Notes: a model not told the origin generated them from the sequence alone. Counted from the stretch's first letter, positions 33,226 through 42,547 are shown. The stretch is 49,531 bases of DNA from Ardenticatenaceae bacterium (GCA_011525915.1 WYBM01000019.1:1-49531), one strand, 5' to 3'. Made by a program: numbers and translations.

Positions 33226-34527
33226 TTACGTTAGTAAGTTTATCACTGCTTGTGCCAGTTTGCTGCTGTCATGCCGCCACGGCCGTTGTTCGTCTACCAG
33301 GTCGGCCGTAACCAGGGGAATGTTGGTGGGTGGGTCTGGCTGCACAAAAATGGTGTTGCCGCCACCGCGGTCTGGTGGTACCAGTAGATTGTTGTTAGCC
33401 AAAACCACATCCAGGCAACCAGTGGGAACGTGTTGCAAAATAGTGGCTACATGGTCAGCCACACTATAATTATCTGTCTCTCCTGGCTGAATGGCAAGGT
33501 TACATACGTAAACCTTTTTAGCGTGGGCGTGTTGTAAAGCGGCCGCCAGGTCAGGCACCAACAGATTAGGCAAAATGCTGGTGTAAAGGCTGCCTGGTCC
33601 CATCACGATCAGGTCAGCTTGCAAGATCGCCTGTAATGCCGGCGGGTATGCTTTGACCTGAGGTGGTTCCAGATACACTCGCTGGACACGGCCGTGTGCC
33701 TGGGGAATGGCCGACTCGCCCCGGACATGCTGCACACCTGCACCTTCTATCAATACATCGGCGGCTAGTTGCACGTCTGCCAGGGTAGAGGGCAACACCC
33801 GCCCGCGAATGGCCAGCACCCGCTGTGCCGCCAGCAGCGCCTCATCAAAACTACCGGTGATGCCGGTGAGGGCGGCCAGCAGCAGGTTCCCAAAAGCATG
33901 GCCCTGTAGATCTGAACGGCCGTTTTGGCCGGACGGATGGCCAAAACGATATTGCAGCACCTGGGTCATCAAGGCTTCATCACGCGCCAGCGCGGCAATG
34001 TTGTTACGAAAATCGCCAGGGGGCAGCACACCCAATTCACGTCGTAAACGGCCGCTGCTGCCACCATCGTCAGCGACGGTCACAATGGCTGTGATGTTTG
34101 AGGTGTATGCCTTCAAACCACGCAGTAAGCTGGGCAGGCCGGTGCCCCCGCCAATGGCCACAATGTGTGGCCCACGCTGGCGGCGGCTGTGGTGGTATAC
34201 CATTTCCGCCACGTCCATGTCCAGGGAAAAGGGGGCTACCAGGTTGCGGCCGATCTTTATCACACCGAGTAGAATCAGCAGGCCGCCGGCCGCCATGGTG
34301 AGCAAAAGGCGCCAGGGCAGGGGCAAAAATTGTAGGCTGAGGGTCTCATACACGGCTGTTGGCAGCCATATCTGTAAGTAAGCCGTAGAAAGCACATTAC
34401 CCAGACCAATGCCGATGACGGCCGTGCCTATACCTAGCACCATCAGCCAGCGTTTAATGCCTATCCCCGGTATGAGCCAGCGACTGCTGGAAATAAAAAT
34501 AAAACGACGAAAAGGGTTGCGTGACAT
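33226..34527 (-). CDS. yvcK: YvcK/CofD-like gluconeogenesis factor with membrane N terminus
   Basis: 433 residues. Two hydrophobic segments (about 28-50 and 75-95) precede a YvcK domain: VAIGGGTGLPSLLRGLK, TVADDGGSSGRLRREL and GDFRNNIAAL form the nucleotide-sugar binding face, and MGPGSLYTSILPNLLV follows. YvcK proteins bind UDP-sugars and are needed for growth on gluconeogenic carbon sources and for cell shape in Bacillus and Mycobacterium. The N-terminal membrane part is extra to the Bacillus form and would anchor it to the membrane. Its 3' end lies 90 bases before the gap start. Confidence 0.93.
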   Translation of the reverse strand: MSRNPFRRFIFISSSRWLIPGIGIKRWLMVLGIGTAVIGIGLGNVLSTAYLQIWLPTAVYETLSLQFLPLPWRLLLTMAAGGLLILLGVIKIGRNLVAPFSLDMDVAEMVYHHSRRQRGPHIVAIGGGTGLPSLLRGLKAYTSNITAIVTVADDGGSSGRLRRELGVLPPGDFRNNIAALARDEALMTQVLQYRFGHPSGQNGRSDLQGHAFGNLLLAALTGITGSFDEALLAAQRVLAIRGRVLPSTLADVQLAADVLIEGAGVQHVRGESAIPQAHGRVQRVYLEPPQVKAYPPALQAILQADLIVMGPGSLYTSILPNLLVPDLAAALQHAHAKKVYVCNLAIQPGETDNYSVADHVATILQHVPTGCLDVVLANNNLLVPPDRGGGNTIFVQPDPPTNIPLVTADLVDEQRPWRHDSSKLAQAVINLLT

Positions 34528-34595
34528 CCTCTAGATTCTAACAAAGTGCGCTCTGCCGGGCACACTGATGGCAGGTGGCAGGGGCAGGGGGGCTG

Positions 34596-34604
34596 TGTTA
34601 TGAT
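34596..34604 (+). promoter_or_regulatory. Extended -10 promoter element for mtnA
   Basis: TGTTATGAT is a TGn-TATGAT extended -10 sequence 73 bases before the mtnA ATG. The leader between them contains a TGGTAA/TTACCA stem. The -35 region is weak, as extended -10 promoters allow. Confidence 0.45.
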
Positions 34605-34676
34605 CGCGCCGTTGTTTGGTAAATGGTCATTTGTAAACCACTTACCAGTAACAATAACTGATTACCGGAGTTTGTA

Positions 34677-35747
34677 ATGCGCACCGTTTTTTGGGATGAT
34701 GACCGACACACTGTGAAGATGATTGATCAGCGGCAGCTGCCCTTTGAACTGGCCATTGCTGAGTACGATGATTACCATGCTGTGGCCTGGGCGATCACAG
34801 AGATGGTGGTGCGCGGCGCGCCAGCTATTGGCGCAGCGGCTGCCTTTGGCATGGCCCTGGCTGCCGGCCAGAGTACGGCTTCTGATCGTCTCACCTTGCT
34901 GCGTGACCTGGAAGCAGCGGCGGAAATCATGAATGCGGCGCGCCCTACGGCCGTGAACTTGGCCTGGGCTGTCCGTCGAATTTTGCGCGTAGCCACTGAC
35001 GAGTCGCTGCAAACGACGGCCGACGTGCGCCAGGCCATCCTCCAAGAGGCCCAACGCATTGCTGACGAAGACGTAGCACTCAATAAGCGCATGGCCTATC
35101 ATGGCGCCGAACTTATCAGTGATGGCGACACGATCTTACATCACTGCAATACAGGTGCCCTGGCCACAGTAGATTGGGGCACAGCGTTGGGTGTTGTTTT
35201 TGCGGCCCATGAACAGGGCAAAAAGATTCATGTGTTAGTAGATGAAACGCGCCCACGGCTGCAAGGTGCCTTGCTGACAGCCTGGGAATTACAACAGCGG
35301 GGCATCCCCTTTGATCTGATTGCTGACAACGCCGCCGGGCACTTTATGCGCACCGGCCAGGTAAACATTGTCCTGGTGGGTTCTGACCGCACGGCCGCCA
35401 ACGGCGATGTGGCCAACAAAATTGGCACCTACAAACTGGCCGTGGTGGCAAAAGAAAATGGTGTGCCGTTTTACCCGGTGGTGCCCACCAGCACCATAGA
35501 CCTGGAATTGGCCAACGGAGACCTGATTCCCATTGAAGAACGCCACGGCGATGAGGTGGTTACCGTGCTGGGTAAACCAATTGCCCCCGTGGGCATTACC
35601 GCCCGTAACCCGGCATTTGATGTAACACCCCATCGCTATGTGACCGGCATCGTTACAGAAGCTGGCATTGTTTATCCCCCGTTTGTCAAGAATTTGCGCC
35701 AGGTCATAGCACAGGAACAAGAGAGGAGAGTTTACAGTGTTCAGTAG
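34677..35747 (+). CDS. mtnA: S-methyl-5-thioribose-1-phosphate isomerase
   Basis: 356 residues. The family blocks are [28 protein letters not shown] with the catalytic cysteine, [11 protein letters not shown], and [18 protein letters not shown] with the catalytic aspartate. MtnA isomerises methylthioribose 1-phosphate to methylthioribulose 1-phosphate in methionine salvage. GGAG lies ten bases upstream of the ATG. No other salvage gene is nearby, so the pathway must be completed elsewhere. Its stop codon lies inside the first unit of a tandem repeat array, so the last residues S-V-Q are repeat-encoded. Confidence 0.96.
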   Translation: MRTVFWDDDRHTVKMIDQRQLPFELAIAEYDDYHAVAWAITEMVVRGAPAIGAAAAFGMALAAGQSTASDRLTLLRDLEAAAEIMNAARPTAVNLAWAVRRILRVATDESLQTTADVRQAILQEAQRIADEDVALNKRMAYHGAELISDGDTILHHCNTGALATVDWGTALGVVFAAHEQGKKIHVLVDETRPRLQGALLTAWELQQRGIPFDLIADNAAGHFMRTGQVNIVLVGSDRTAANGDVANKIGTYKLAVVAKENGVPFYPVVPTSTIDLELANGDLIPIEERHGDEVVTVLGKPIAPVGITARNPAFDVTPHRYVTGIVTEAGIVYPPFVKNLRQVIAQEQERRVYSVQ

Positions 35748-35814
35748 GTCAGTGTTCAGTAGGTCAGTGTTCAGTAAACGTTACCAACTGAATACTGAAC
35801 ACTGAATACTGAAC
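35736..35814. repeat. 15-bp tandem array with inverted partner, after mtnA
   Basis: AGTGTTCAGTAGGTC occurs at 35736-35750 and 35751-35765, with a third, diverged copy to 35780. After a short spacer, ACTGAATACTGAAC occurs twice (35787-35800, 35801-35814). The two halves are near-complementary, so the region can form a long imperfect hairpin. The mtnA stop (35745-35747) is within unit one. The unit is the inverse complement type of the array at 36.7 kb. Confidence 0.85.
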
Positions 35815-35827
35815 ACAGGTTACTGCT

Positions 35828-36622
35828 ATGACTATCCCGGTGGTTATCATGTGCGGTGGACAGGGCACGCGCATGGGCAATACCCTGACGAAGAAAGAAC
35901 TGGTGGACATTGGCGGACGGCCGTTGTTATGGCATGTCATGCGCATTTTTTCCGCCTATGGGCACAACCGCTTTATCCTGGCGTTGGGCCACCAGGGTGA
36001 CCAGGTACGGCGTTACTTTTTGGAATACGAGGCCATGAGCCGGGATGTGACCATACATCTGGCGCAGCCGGAAAACAAAAACGGCGGTCCACACCTTGCC
36101 TATCAGGGGCAGTATGAACACGCACCGTGGCAGGTGACGCTGGTGGACACTGGCCTGGAAGCGGGCCGGGCCGCCCGGCTGCTCAAGGTGGCCAGTTATC
36201 TGGGTGACGGCCGTTTTTTTGTGGCCTATGGTGAAGCCGTGGCTAACATTAACCTAGATGCCCTGACTGCCTTTCATGAGGCGCATGGTAAACAGGCCAC
36301 GATTACCGGTATTCGGCGGCATTCGCAGTACGGCCTGATCGCCGCCGATGATCAGAATGGCGTGATCCAGTTTGAAGAGAAGCCCTTACTGCCCTATTGG
36401 GTGAATGGTGGGTTTATGCTCTTTGAAACGGCCGTGTTAGACGTTATTCGCTGCCACTATCGTGAGGACCTGTTTGAAACAGACATTATGCCTCACCTGA
36501 TGGCCCAGAGACAGCTTATGCTCTACCGGCATGACGGCTACTGGCAATCTATGAAAACATTGCAAGATTACATCACACTCAAAGAGGCGTGGCTCACAAG
36601 CCAGCCCTGGCGGGTCTGGTGA
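35828..36622 (+). CDS. Nucleotidyltransferase like glucose-1-phosphate cytidylyltransferase
   Basis: 264 residues. The start VVIMCGGQGTRMGNTL and a KKELVDIGGRPLLWHVM block are those of RfbF-type sugar nucleotidyltransferases, with VTLVDTGLEAGRAARLL and the late EDLFETDIMPHLM. RfbF makes CDP-glucose from CTP and glucose 1-phosphate. The usual YGDG metal motif reads YGEAVANI here, so a glutamate replaces the expected aspartate. The gene lies between two 15-bp repeat arrays, and an RfbG-like dehydratase follows. A cytidylyltransferase role is likely from the pair but not proven. Confidence 0.78.
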   Translation: MTIPVVIMCGGQGTRMGNTLTKKELVDIGGRPLLWHVMRIFSAYGHNRFILALGHQGDQVRRYFLEYEAMSRDVTIHLAQPENKNGGPHLAYQGQYEHAPWQVTLVDTGLEAGRAARLLKVASYLGDGRFFVAYGEAVANINLDALTAFHEAHGKQATITGIRRHSQYGLIAADDQNGVIQFEEKPLLPYWVNGGFMLFETAVLDVIRCHYREDLFETDIMPHLMAQRQLMLYRHDGYWQSMKTLQDYITLKEAWLTSQPWRVW

Positions 36623-36631
36623 GTACCCGTA

Positions 36632-36790
36632 AACAGTAAGCAGTAATCAGTAAGCAGTAAACAGTAATCAGTTTTTATAGCGTCTACTGAATACTGACCT
36701 ACTGAAAACTGACCTACTGAAAACTGACCTACTGAATACTAACCTACTGAAAACTGACCTACTGAATACTAACCTACTGAATACTGATCA
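36632..36790. repeat. CAGTAA array followed by seven 15-bp tandem units
   Basis: The left part (36632-36671) repeats CAGTAAN units, and the right part is a regular 15-bp array of the form ACTGAAWACTRACCT, seven units from 36686 to 36790. This unit is the inverse complement of the unit at 35.74 kb. The arrays stand in opposite orientation on either side of the nucleotidyltransferase gene. Units differ at one or two positions, as expected of slippage-derived repeats. Confidence 0.9.
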
Positions 36791-36803
36791 CTGGAGTTAC
36801 ACC

Positions 36804-37799
36804 TTGGATAAACAATTCTGGCATGAAAAACGCGTTTTTGTTACCGGTTGCACCGGGCTGCTTGGCTCCTGGTTGACGGCAGCGCTGGTGGAAGCCGGGG
36901 CCGACGTCGTGGGCCTGATCCGGGATTACGTGCCGCAGTCACAGCTTTACCGTTCGGGCATGATTGACCGCATCAAGGTGGTGCGCGGCGAATTGTGTGA
37001 CGGTGACTTGCTGGAGCGCACGATGGCTGAATATGAGGTGGAGATCGTCTACCATCTGGCAGCGCAAACCATTGTGGGCATTGCCAACCGCGCCCCTCTC
37101 TCAACATTTGAGACGAACATCCGCGGCACGTACCTGCTGTTGGAAGCGGCGCGGCGCAACCCCACCGTGCGTGGTATTTTGGTAGCCAGCAGTGACAAGG
37201 CCTACGGTGACCAGCTTGCCCTGCCCTATCTGGAAGATACCCCTTTGCAGGGTAAACACCCTTATGATGTAAGCAAAAGCTGCGCCGATCTGATCGCCCA
37301 GGCCTATGCCCACAGCTATCAGCTACCAGTGATTGTCATTCGCTGTGCTAACCTGTATGGGGGTGGTGATTTAAATTGGAACCGTATCCTGCCGGGCACC
37401 ATTCGCAGTGTGCTGCAAGGGGAACGGCCTATTATCCGCTCTGATGGCACCTTTAAGCGTGATTACCTGTATGTCAAAGATGCCGTGCGTGGTTATCTGA
37501 TGGCGGCGGGCTGTTTTGACGATCCACAGTTTTATGGTGAGACGTTTAACTTTGGCGTAGGCCATCCGGAGCAAGCCCTGGAAGTGGTACAGACCATTAT
37601 CAAAGTCTCCAATCACCCGGAACTTATCCCCATTATCTTAAATGAAGTAAAGAATGAAATTCAAGATCAGTACCTTTGCTCAGACAAGGCCGGGCGCATG
37701 TTAGGCTGGGAACCGCAATATTCCCTGGAAGAAGGGTTGGCAGAGACGATGGCCTGGTATCAGGCATTTTTAGGGCCATCGATAACTGGCAAACAGTAA
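36804..37799 (+). CDS. CDP-glucose 4,6-dehydratase-like SDR enzyme
   Basis: 331 residues from a TTG start at 36804 with GGAG eight bases upstream; no ATG lies near the start in frame. The Rossmann motif is [12 protein letters not shown], the catalytic region has SSDKAYGD and [13 protein letters not shown] (YxxxK), and the C terminus has [14 protein letters not shown]. The enzyme resembles RfbG, which converts CDP-glucose to the 4-keto-6-deoxy sugar. With the nucleotidyltransferase it would start a CDP-deoxyhexose pathway for surface polysaccharide; no further glycan genes follow here. Other nucleotide-sugar epimerase functions remain possible. Confidence 0.85.
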   Translation: MDKQFWHEKRVFVTGCTGLLGSWLTAALVEAGADVVGLIRDYVPQSQLYRSGMIDRIKVVRGELCDGDLLERTMAEYEVEIVYHLAAQTIVGIANRAPLSTFETNIRGTYLLLEAARRNPTVRGILVASSDKAYGDQLALPYLEDTPLQGKHPYDVSKSCADLIAQAYAHSYQLPVIVIRCANLYGGGDLNWNRILPGTIRSVLQGERPIIRSDGTFKRDYLYVKDAVRGYLMAAGCFDDPQFYGETFNFGVGHPEQALEVVQTIIKVSNHPELIPIILNEVKNEIQDQYLCSDKAGRMLGWEPQYSLEEGLAETMAWYQAFLGPSITGKQ

Positions 37800-37850
37800 T
37801 CCACAGGTGGTGCCGCTGACTGACAGCCGGCGGTTGTTGGCTGATTGCCA

Positions 37851-38636
37851 ATGTTTTTTTTCCTCTCCAAATTTCTCCCCCTATTTATTTACCCGTTAGG
37901 CCTGGCCTGCCTCCTGATCGTGACCGCAATGGTGCTGTGGCGAAAACGGCGCTGGCAAACGGCCGTGCTCATCACCGCCTTCCTGCTGTTATTCATCGCG
38001 GCCAGCCCACTCTTTTCTATGTACTTTGTGCGTACATTGGAATGGCAGTACCTACCGCCCGATCCCTTACCAAGGGTAGACATGATTGTGCTGCTGGGTG
38101 GCAGCACAGATTTGGGGGGCTACCCACAGACGACAGTCGCCCTGAATGAAAGTGCCGACCGGCTCTGGTATACGGCCTGGTTATATCACCAGGGAGTGGC
38201 CGGCAAAGTGCTGCTGACCGGAGGCATACTGCCCGGTCATACGGTTAGCGAGGCAGAGCGTATGGCGGAGGCGCTGCGGCTGCTGGGGGTGCCCGATGAG
38301 GCCATGCTGCTGGAAATGGAATCCCTGAACACCTATCAGAATGCTGTTTTGAGCAAGCCCATTTTGGAGAGGGAAAGGGCCGATTCTAGCTTGTTGGTGA
38401 CGTCAGCCATACACATGCCGCGCGCGGTAGCGATCTTTGAGAAGCAGGGCATACCGGTGATCCCCGCGCCGACGGATTACAATTTTGTGTATACCGATTG
38501 GAAACCAACCGGTTGGCGAGATTGGCTTTTTTTGGTGTTGGACTTTATACCCGATGCTGGGGCGCTGGAGCTAACCACACGGACGATGAAAGAGTACGTA
38601 GGGATTTTTGTTTATGGCTTGCGCGGCTGGCTGTAA
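37851..38636 (+). CDS. YdcF/ElyC-like membrane protein (DUF218)
   Basis: 261 residues from ATG 37851; a TTG at 37845 is an alternative. Two transmembrane helices (about 5-27 and 37-58) precede a DUF218 domain: VDMIVLLGGSTDLGG, SADRLWYTAWLYHQG, VLLTGGILPGHTVSEAERM, and LVTSAIHMPRAVAIF with the catalytic-site-like SAIHMPR. ElyC/YdcF proteins affect envelope polymer metabolism and undecaprenyl-phosphate recycling. The last 25 bases overlap the convergent WYL regulator gene. Confidence 0.9.
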   Translation: MFFFLSKFLPLFIYPLGLACLLIVTAMVLWRKRRWQTAVLITAFLLLFIAASPLFSMYFVRTLEWQYLPPDPLPRVDMIVLLGGSTDLGGYPQTTVALNESADRLWYTAWLYHQGVAGKVLLTGGILPGHTVSEAERMAEALRLLGVPDEAMLLEMESLNTYQNAVLSKPILERERADSSLLVTSAIHMPRAVAIFEKQGIPVIPAPTDYNFVYTDWKPTGWRDWLFLVLDFIPDAGALELTTRTMKEYVGIFVYGLRGWL

Positions 38637-39595
38637 CGGGCGGCCAGGGCCACGGCCGTCTGCCGAATTTCTTCACGCAGTTCAGTCGGTGATAAAACTT
38701 CTACGGCTGTGCCCAGACCCATCAACTGTTCACAGGCCGTCTCCAGGGAATCAAAGGCCAGGGGCAGCGTCACAAAACCCTGCTCATCGGCCACGCCGGG
38801 TTGTGCCAGATAGTCGTACAACCCTTCCCCTAAAAAACGAATCAAACGGGAAACGGCGTCTGGGGCCACCCGTATTTGTACCTGTACTTTTTCTTTTTGA
38901 GCTTCAAACTGGGCGCACCATTGTGTCCAATAGCTGGCCAGGTTAAACGTGGCCGGGCGGTGCACACGGCTTTCAGAAAGTTCTGCCTCCTGCACCCGGG
39001 AAACACGGAACGTTTGCGGATGTCCGGCATAAACAGCCCCCACCAGATACCAGACGCCGGCCTTTGCCACCAGACCATAAGGGTCAACCAGCCGTTTGAT
39101 CCATTGGCCATCGGCGCGGCGGTAAACGAGACGCAGGCGACGGTCGTTGAAGACGGCCGTTTGCAATAGGGGTAAAAAGGGTGCCGGTTCTTCCTGTTGG
39201 AACCAGGCGGCGGGGTCTAGAAAGAGGCGCGCCTGTATGCGCTGCGCGTCTTGTTGGAAGGGGGCGGGTAATGCGGCCGTTAACTTTAATAGGGCACTTT
39301 CTGAGGCTTTGTCGGCGCCCAAGTCGGCCAGCAAACCGGGCACGGCAAACATGAACAGAGCTCGCACCTCATCTTCTTTGAGGCCGGTGAGGTTGGTGCG
39401 GTAGCTTTCCATGAGCATACAGCCCCCCTGCGGCCCTCGTTCTGCATAGACGGGCACGCCGGAGGCACTCAAGGCGTCCAGGTCACGGTAAATGGTACGA
39501 GGAGAAACTTCCAGCCGTTCCGCCAACTCATCGGCGGTGAGACGGCCGTGGGTTTGCAGCAGCATAAGTAGGGAAATTAAACGGTCAGCGCGCAT
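38612..39595 (-). CDS. WYL-domain transcriptional regulator
   Basis: 327 residues. An N-terminal winged helix-turn-helix (RLISLLMLLQTHGRLTADEL and VSPRTIYRDLDALSASGVP) binds DNA, followed by a WYL domain: RLRLVYRRADGQ, then YGLVAKAGVWYLVGAV. A WYL-CX extension (VQIRVAPDAVSRLIRFLGEG) completes it. WYL regulators sense ligands or nucleic acids and control diverse genes, including defence systems; none is seen here. Its 3' end overlaps the YdcF-like gene by 25 bases. Probable autoregulation is inferred only. Confidence 0.92.
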   Translation of the reverse strand: MRADRLISLLMLLQTHGRLTADELAERLEVSPRTIYRDLDALSASGVPVYAERGPQGGCMLMESYRTNLTGLKEDEVRALFMFAVPGLLADLGADKASESALLKLTAALPAPFQQDAQRIQARLFLDPAAWFQQEEPAPFLPLLQTAVFNDRRLRLVYRRADGQWIKRLVDPYGLVAKAGVWYLVGAVYAGHPQTFRVSRVQEAELSESRVHRPATFNLASYWTQWCAQFEAQKEKVQVQIRVAPDAVSRLIRFLGEGLYDYLAQPGVADEQGFVTLPLAFDSLETACEQLMGLGTAVEVLSPTELREEIRQTAVALAARYSQPRKP

Positions 39596-39655
39596 AGACT
39601 AAGTGTACCGGCGGCAGGTGGCCGGTGGCAAGCGAAAGGTGCGGAGACGTGCCTG

Positions 39656-40066
39656 TTACGGGCTGTCAGCTGCCGGTTTGGGCCAGTTGGGGTCCAGAAA
39701 GGTTTGAAATTCAAGCAGATAGCCGTTAGGGTCACGGGCGAAGAGCTGGTAGATATTGAAGGTGTTATTAAGGGTGGGCGGCTTTTCAATGGGCACCTGG
39801 TGGGCGCGCAGATAATCATGCCAGGCATCTACCTCTGGCGTTACCAGGGTCAAGATGACGCCGCCGCTGGCCGGGCCAGCGCCCGCTTCCTGGCTAAGCG
39901 TGCGGCAAAAACCCAGGTAGGCGTCACCGCCGGTGGCGTAGATGCGGCATGCTCCCTGGTCCAGCACCAGGGGCAGCTGTAGGATCGTTTCATAGAACAC
40001 GGCCGTACGCGGCAGATCGGCCGTGTACAAAAACGTCACCTGTTGCGCAATTGTTGGTCGGTCCAT
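39656..40066 (-). CDS. VOC-family (glyoxalase/bleomycin resistance-like) protein
   Basis: 136 residues, the size of a single two-module VOC domain. The beta-alpha-beta start is VTFLYTADLPRTAVFYETIL, and the second module ends in YQLFARDPNGYLLEFQTFLDP, with the DPNG turn and a likely metal-ligand glutamate. Members include dioxygenases, isomerases and antibiotic-binding proteins; the substrate is unknown. The next gene downstream is the WYL regulator, 60 bases away on the same strand. Confidence 0.88.
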   Translation of the reverse strand: MDRPTIAQQVTFLYTADLPRTAVFYETILQLPLVLDQGACRIYATGGDAYLGFCRTLSQEAGAGPASGGVILTLVTPEVDAWHDYLRAHQVPIEKPPTLNNTFNIYQLFARDPNGYLLEFQTFLDPNWPKPAADSP

Positions 40067-40114
40067 GGGTTGTTCAGGCCAGTAGCAGGCACTGCTTGCC
40101 CGCCAGCGCCCTAA

Positions 40115-41902
40115 TTACGGTTGTTTTAAGACAGCAGGCAGATAGAGTTGCCAGGAGGGGCTTGATGGCGAGCATATGGGTTTGGCCAGCCAGGGTTCGT
40201 AGAGCACATTACCGTAGACGGTGTCGCCACTGCCCGGCCCTTGCCCACTTGGGCCAGAAGGGTTGCCCCAGAAGTTGGTGCGCGCATCCACTGGCAGGTT
40301 GTGGGTGTTGGTAATGCCCGCACCATTCCCCGAAATCTCGCTGCTGTTGATGGTGACGGTAGGGTTGTCGCTGGCTGTCACAAAGATGCCACTGTGACTA
40401 TTCCCAGCGACGAGGGAACAAGCAACATTGACTGTGCCTTCATTGACTACAATCCCATCCACACTGGCACTGACGAGCCGACTGGCGGTGATAGTCACAG
40501 TGCTGGTAAGACCATTCACTGTCAGGTTTGCAGTTCCATACCGGACATCAGTATGTTCAAGATGTACGGCTCCGCCATTGCCTACTGTAATGCCTTCCCA
40601 ATTGTCCAATATGATATCACCTAATGAGGTAAAATTGACTCTTGCTCCATTGGTACCCATTGCCCGCAAATTTCCCTCTATGGTCAATCCGCTAAATCTA
40701 CTCATCATTAGCTTAGTACCCGCTTCTAGTGTTAGTGTAATGCCCTTTGGAACTATGGCTGATGAATCCCCAATTTCATAGCCCTCAAGACCAGGCTGTA
40801 ACACTAAGGTAGTATTATCTCGAAACGTGTGACTATTGCCAGAGGAACGGATATGGATTCTTTCAGAACCCTCCCCATAACCATTTTGATAAAATGTAAC
40901 ATTGTTCATCCTCAATCGGTGAATAGCTTCGATTCCTGCTGCCAATCCATGCCAATCGTTTTCAACAAGTAATGTATTTACTAATGTTACCTGCTTATTG
41001 GAATATCCGGATATGTAAATCCCTAAAATGGCATATCTCACAATAGCATGTTCCAGATATGCGGAACCGGTGGTGCCTACACTTAATACATCCCATTGCC
41101 CGGGTCCGGAATCACTGGCGGATGTAAATATTACTTCAGATCCGCTAACACCGTTTGCTTGTAGGTGTCCATTGATACTCAAGATAGTACGGCTGTGCAT
41201 AAAAAGTGTGACACCTGCTTCCAGCGTCAAGGTAATCCCCTCAGGCACAAATAAAACCAATGTGTCATAATCAAATTCATACCCATCTAGGCCAGGTTGA
41301 GGGGTTAATAATGTATTCTCAATGATTCTGCTTGCGTCAGTATGGTTGATGAAGACACGATTAGAGGTGTTATCGCTGAAAAAAAGGTTTTTCATTTGCA
41401 GGCGATGAAGAGCATTTTCATCAATGCTTATCCCAGTTTGGTTCTGGTTAAGAGTACTATTGTTGATCTGAACCAAATTATTAGATGTCCCCTGTATGTT
41501 TAGGCCAGCCATGCCATAACGCACGAGAGTGTGATTTAACGATATGTCACCGGTGCTTTCGACAGAAATGCCCTCCCAGTCTCCAGGACCCGTTTCCGTA
41601 GTAGAGGTGAGGGTGATGGGTTGAGTGGGGGTGCCAAATGCCAGCAGGGTACCGTTTACCTCGAGACCAGTGCCCGGCTGTGCTTGCACTTCAACGCCCG
41701 CTTCCACGGTTAGGGTGACGCCGGCCGTAATAATAACCGTGTCGGTGATGATGTAAGGGCTGCCGGCCACGGTCCAGGTGGTGTTGGTGTCGATGATGCC
41801 GCCAACATCGTCGGCCCGAACCGCCAGTGTAACAGTGTTGAGCAAGGCCATGATGATCAGCAAGGGTAAAATAATAGTGAACAAAAGAGTTAATCGTTTC
41901 AT
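40115..41902 (-). CDS. Secreted right-handed parallel beta-helix protein
   Basis: 595 residues with a signal peptide (LLFTIILPLLIIMALLN, cleavage near residue 30). Three modules of about 130-150 residues repeat the pattern GITLTLEAGV ... GxLxAxGT ... GPGxWxxIxVxxTG ... LxHxxVRYG, typical of beta-helical surface proteins. The C terminus ends WQLYLPAVLKQP, the YLP tail. The middle of the gene is visibly more AT-rich than its neighbours, uses more A/T-ending codons, and contains no ACGGCCGT octamer over about 1.8 kb. Acquisition by transfer or relaxed selection is possible. A pectin- or polysaccharide-related role cannot be claimed. Confidence 0.88.
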   Translation of the reverse strand: MKRLTLLFTIILPLLIIMALLNTVTLAVRADDVGGIIDTNTTWTVAGSPYIITDTVIITAGVTLTVEAGVEVQAQPGTGLEVNGTLLAFGTPTQPITLTSTTETGPGDWEGISVESTGDISLNHTLVRYGMAGLNIQGTSNNLVQINNSTLNQNQTGISIDENALHRLQMKNLFFSDNTSNRVFINHTDASRIIENTLLTPQPGLDGYEFDYDTLVLFVPEGITLTLEAGVTLFMHSRTILSINGHLQANGVSGSEVIFTSASDSGPGQWDVLSVGTTGSAYLEHAIVRYAILGIYISGYSNKQVTLVNTLLVENDWHGLAAGIEAIHRLRMNNVTFYQNGYGEGSERIHIRSSGNSHTFRDNTTLVLQPGLEGYEIGDSSAIVPKGITLTLEAGTKLMMSRFSGLTIEGNLRAMGTNGARVNFTSLGDIILDNWEGITVGNGGAVHLEHTDVRYGTANLTVNGLTSTVTITASRLVSASVDGIVVNEGTVNVACSLVAGNSHSGIFVTASDNPTVTINSSEISGNGAGITNTHNLPVDARTNFWGNPSGPSGQGPGSGDTVYGNVLYEPWLAKPICSPSSPSWQLYLPAVLKQP

Positions 41903-42019
41903 GGGTAAACCTCCGCCACGTTGTGGGCATGAACTGGATCATGCCGTACATCCAATTGGTCAACGGCCGTGATTGTAGATAACATGGCGGTAAATGACAA
42001 TCATCAAGGAGTGTTTGTG

Positions 42020-42547
42020 ATGGAGATACGGCCGTTTCAAACCACAGACCAACCCGCCGCCAAAGCCCTCATCCTGGCCGGGCTGGCGGCGCATTGGGGT
42101 TGGCTGGACCCAACCAGGAACCCTGACCTGGATGATATTGCTGTCAGTTACGCCGGAGGGGTGTTTTTAGTGGCCTATGACAGGGGAGAATTGGTGGGGA
42201 CAGGGGCCCTGATTCCCGCTGGTAAAAGGGTAGGGCGGCTTGTGCGCATGTCAGTGGCTGAGAGCCGGCGGCGGCAAGGGATTGGCCGTGACCTGCTGCA
42301 AGCGCTCATCGCGGCCGCCCAGGAACGAGGCTATACCCACCTGGTGCTGGAAACAACAGCGACCTGGGCTGAGGCTATCGCCTTTTATGAAGTCAATGGT
42401 TTCCGCCGCAGCCATGAAGCAAACGGCGACGTGCATTTGTGCGGCAGATTGATGCTTAGGGATGGGGGAGATTGGCCGGCAGTCCCCCATCTCTCAGTAG
42501 GATGCTTCGACTTTGTGATTGGCGGCGCGTTTTGCCTGGCCGGTTGA
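42020..42547 (+). CDS. GNAT family N-acetyltransferase
   Basis: From ATG 42020, with AAGGAG nine bases upstream, the product is 175 residues; an upstream in-frame start at 41969 has no such site. The acetyl-CoA pyrophosphate-binding motif is VAESRRRQGIGRDLLQAL, with the family's Q/R-x-x-G-x-G/A. The C-terminal strand ends near VHLCGRLM, and about 30 further residues overlap the 3' end of the convergent LiaF-like gene. The acceptor substrate is unknown. It is monocistronic. Confidence 0.88.
   Translation: MEIRPFQTTDQPAAKALILAGLAAHWGWLDPTRNPDLDDIAVSYAGGVFLVAYDRGELVGTGALIPAGKRVGRLVRMSVAESRRRQGIGRDLLQALIAAAQERGYTHLVLETTATWAEAIAFYEVNGFRRSHEANGDVHLCGRLMLRDGGDWPAVPHLSVGCFDFVIGGAFCLAG
42461..42491. 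terminator. Hairpin between convergent GNAT and LiaF-like genes
   Basis: GATGGGGGA (42461-42469) and TCCCCCATC (42483-42491) form a 9-bp stem around a loop that holds GCCGGC. It lies at the shared 3' end of the two convergent genes and may act for both. No clear T run follows on either side, so termination is likely but unproved. Confidence 0.5.
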
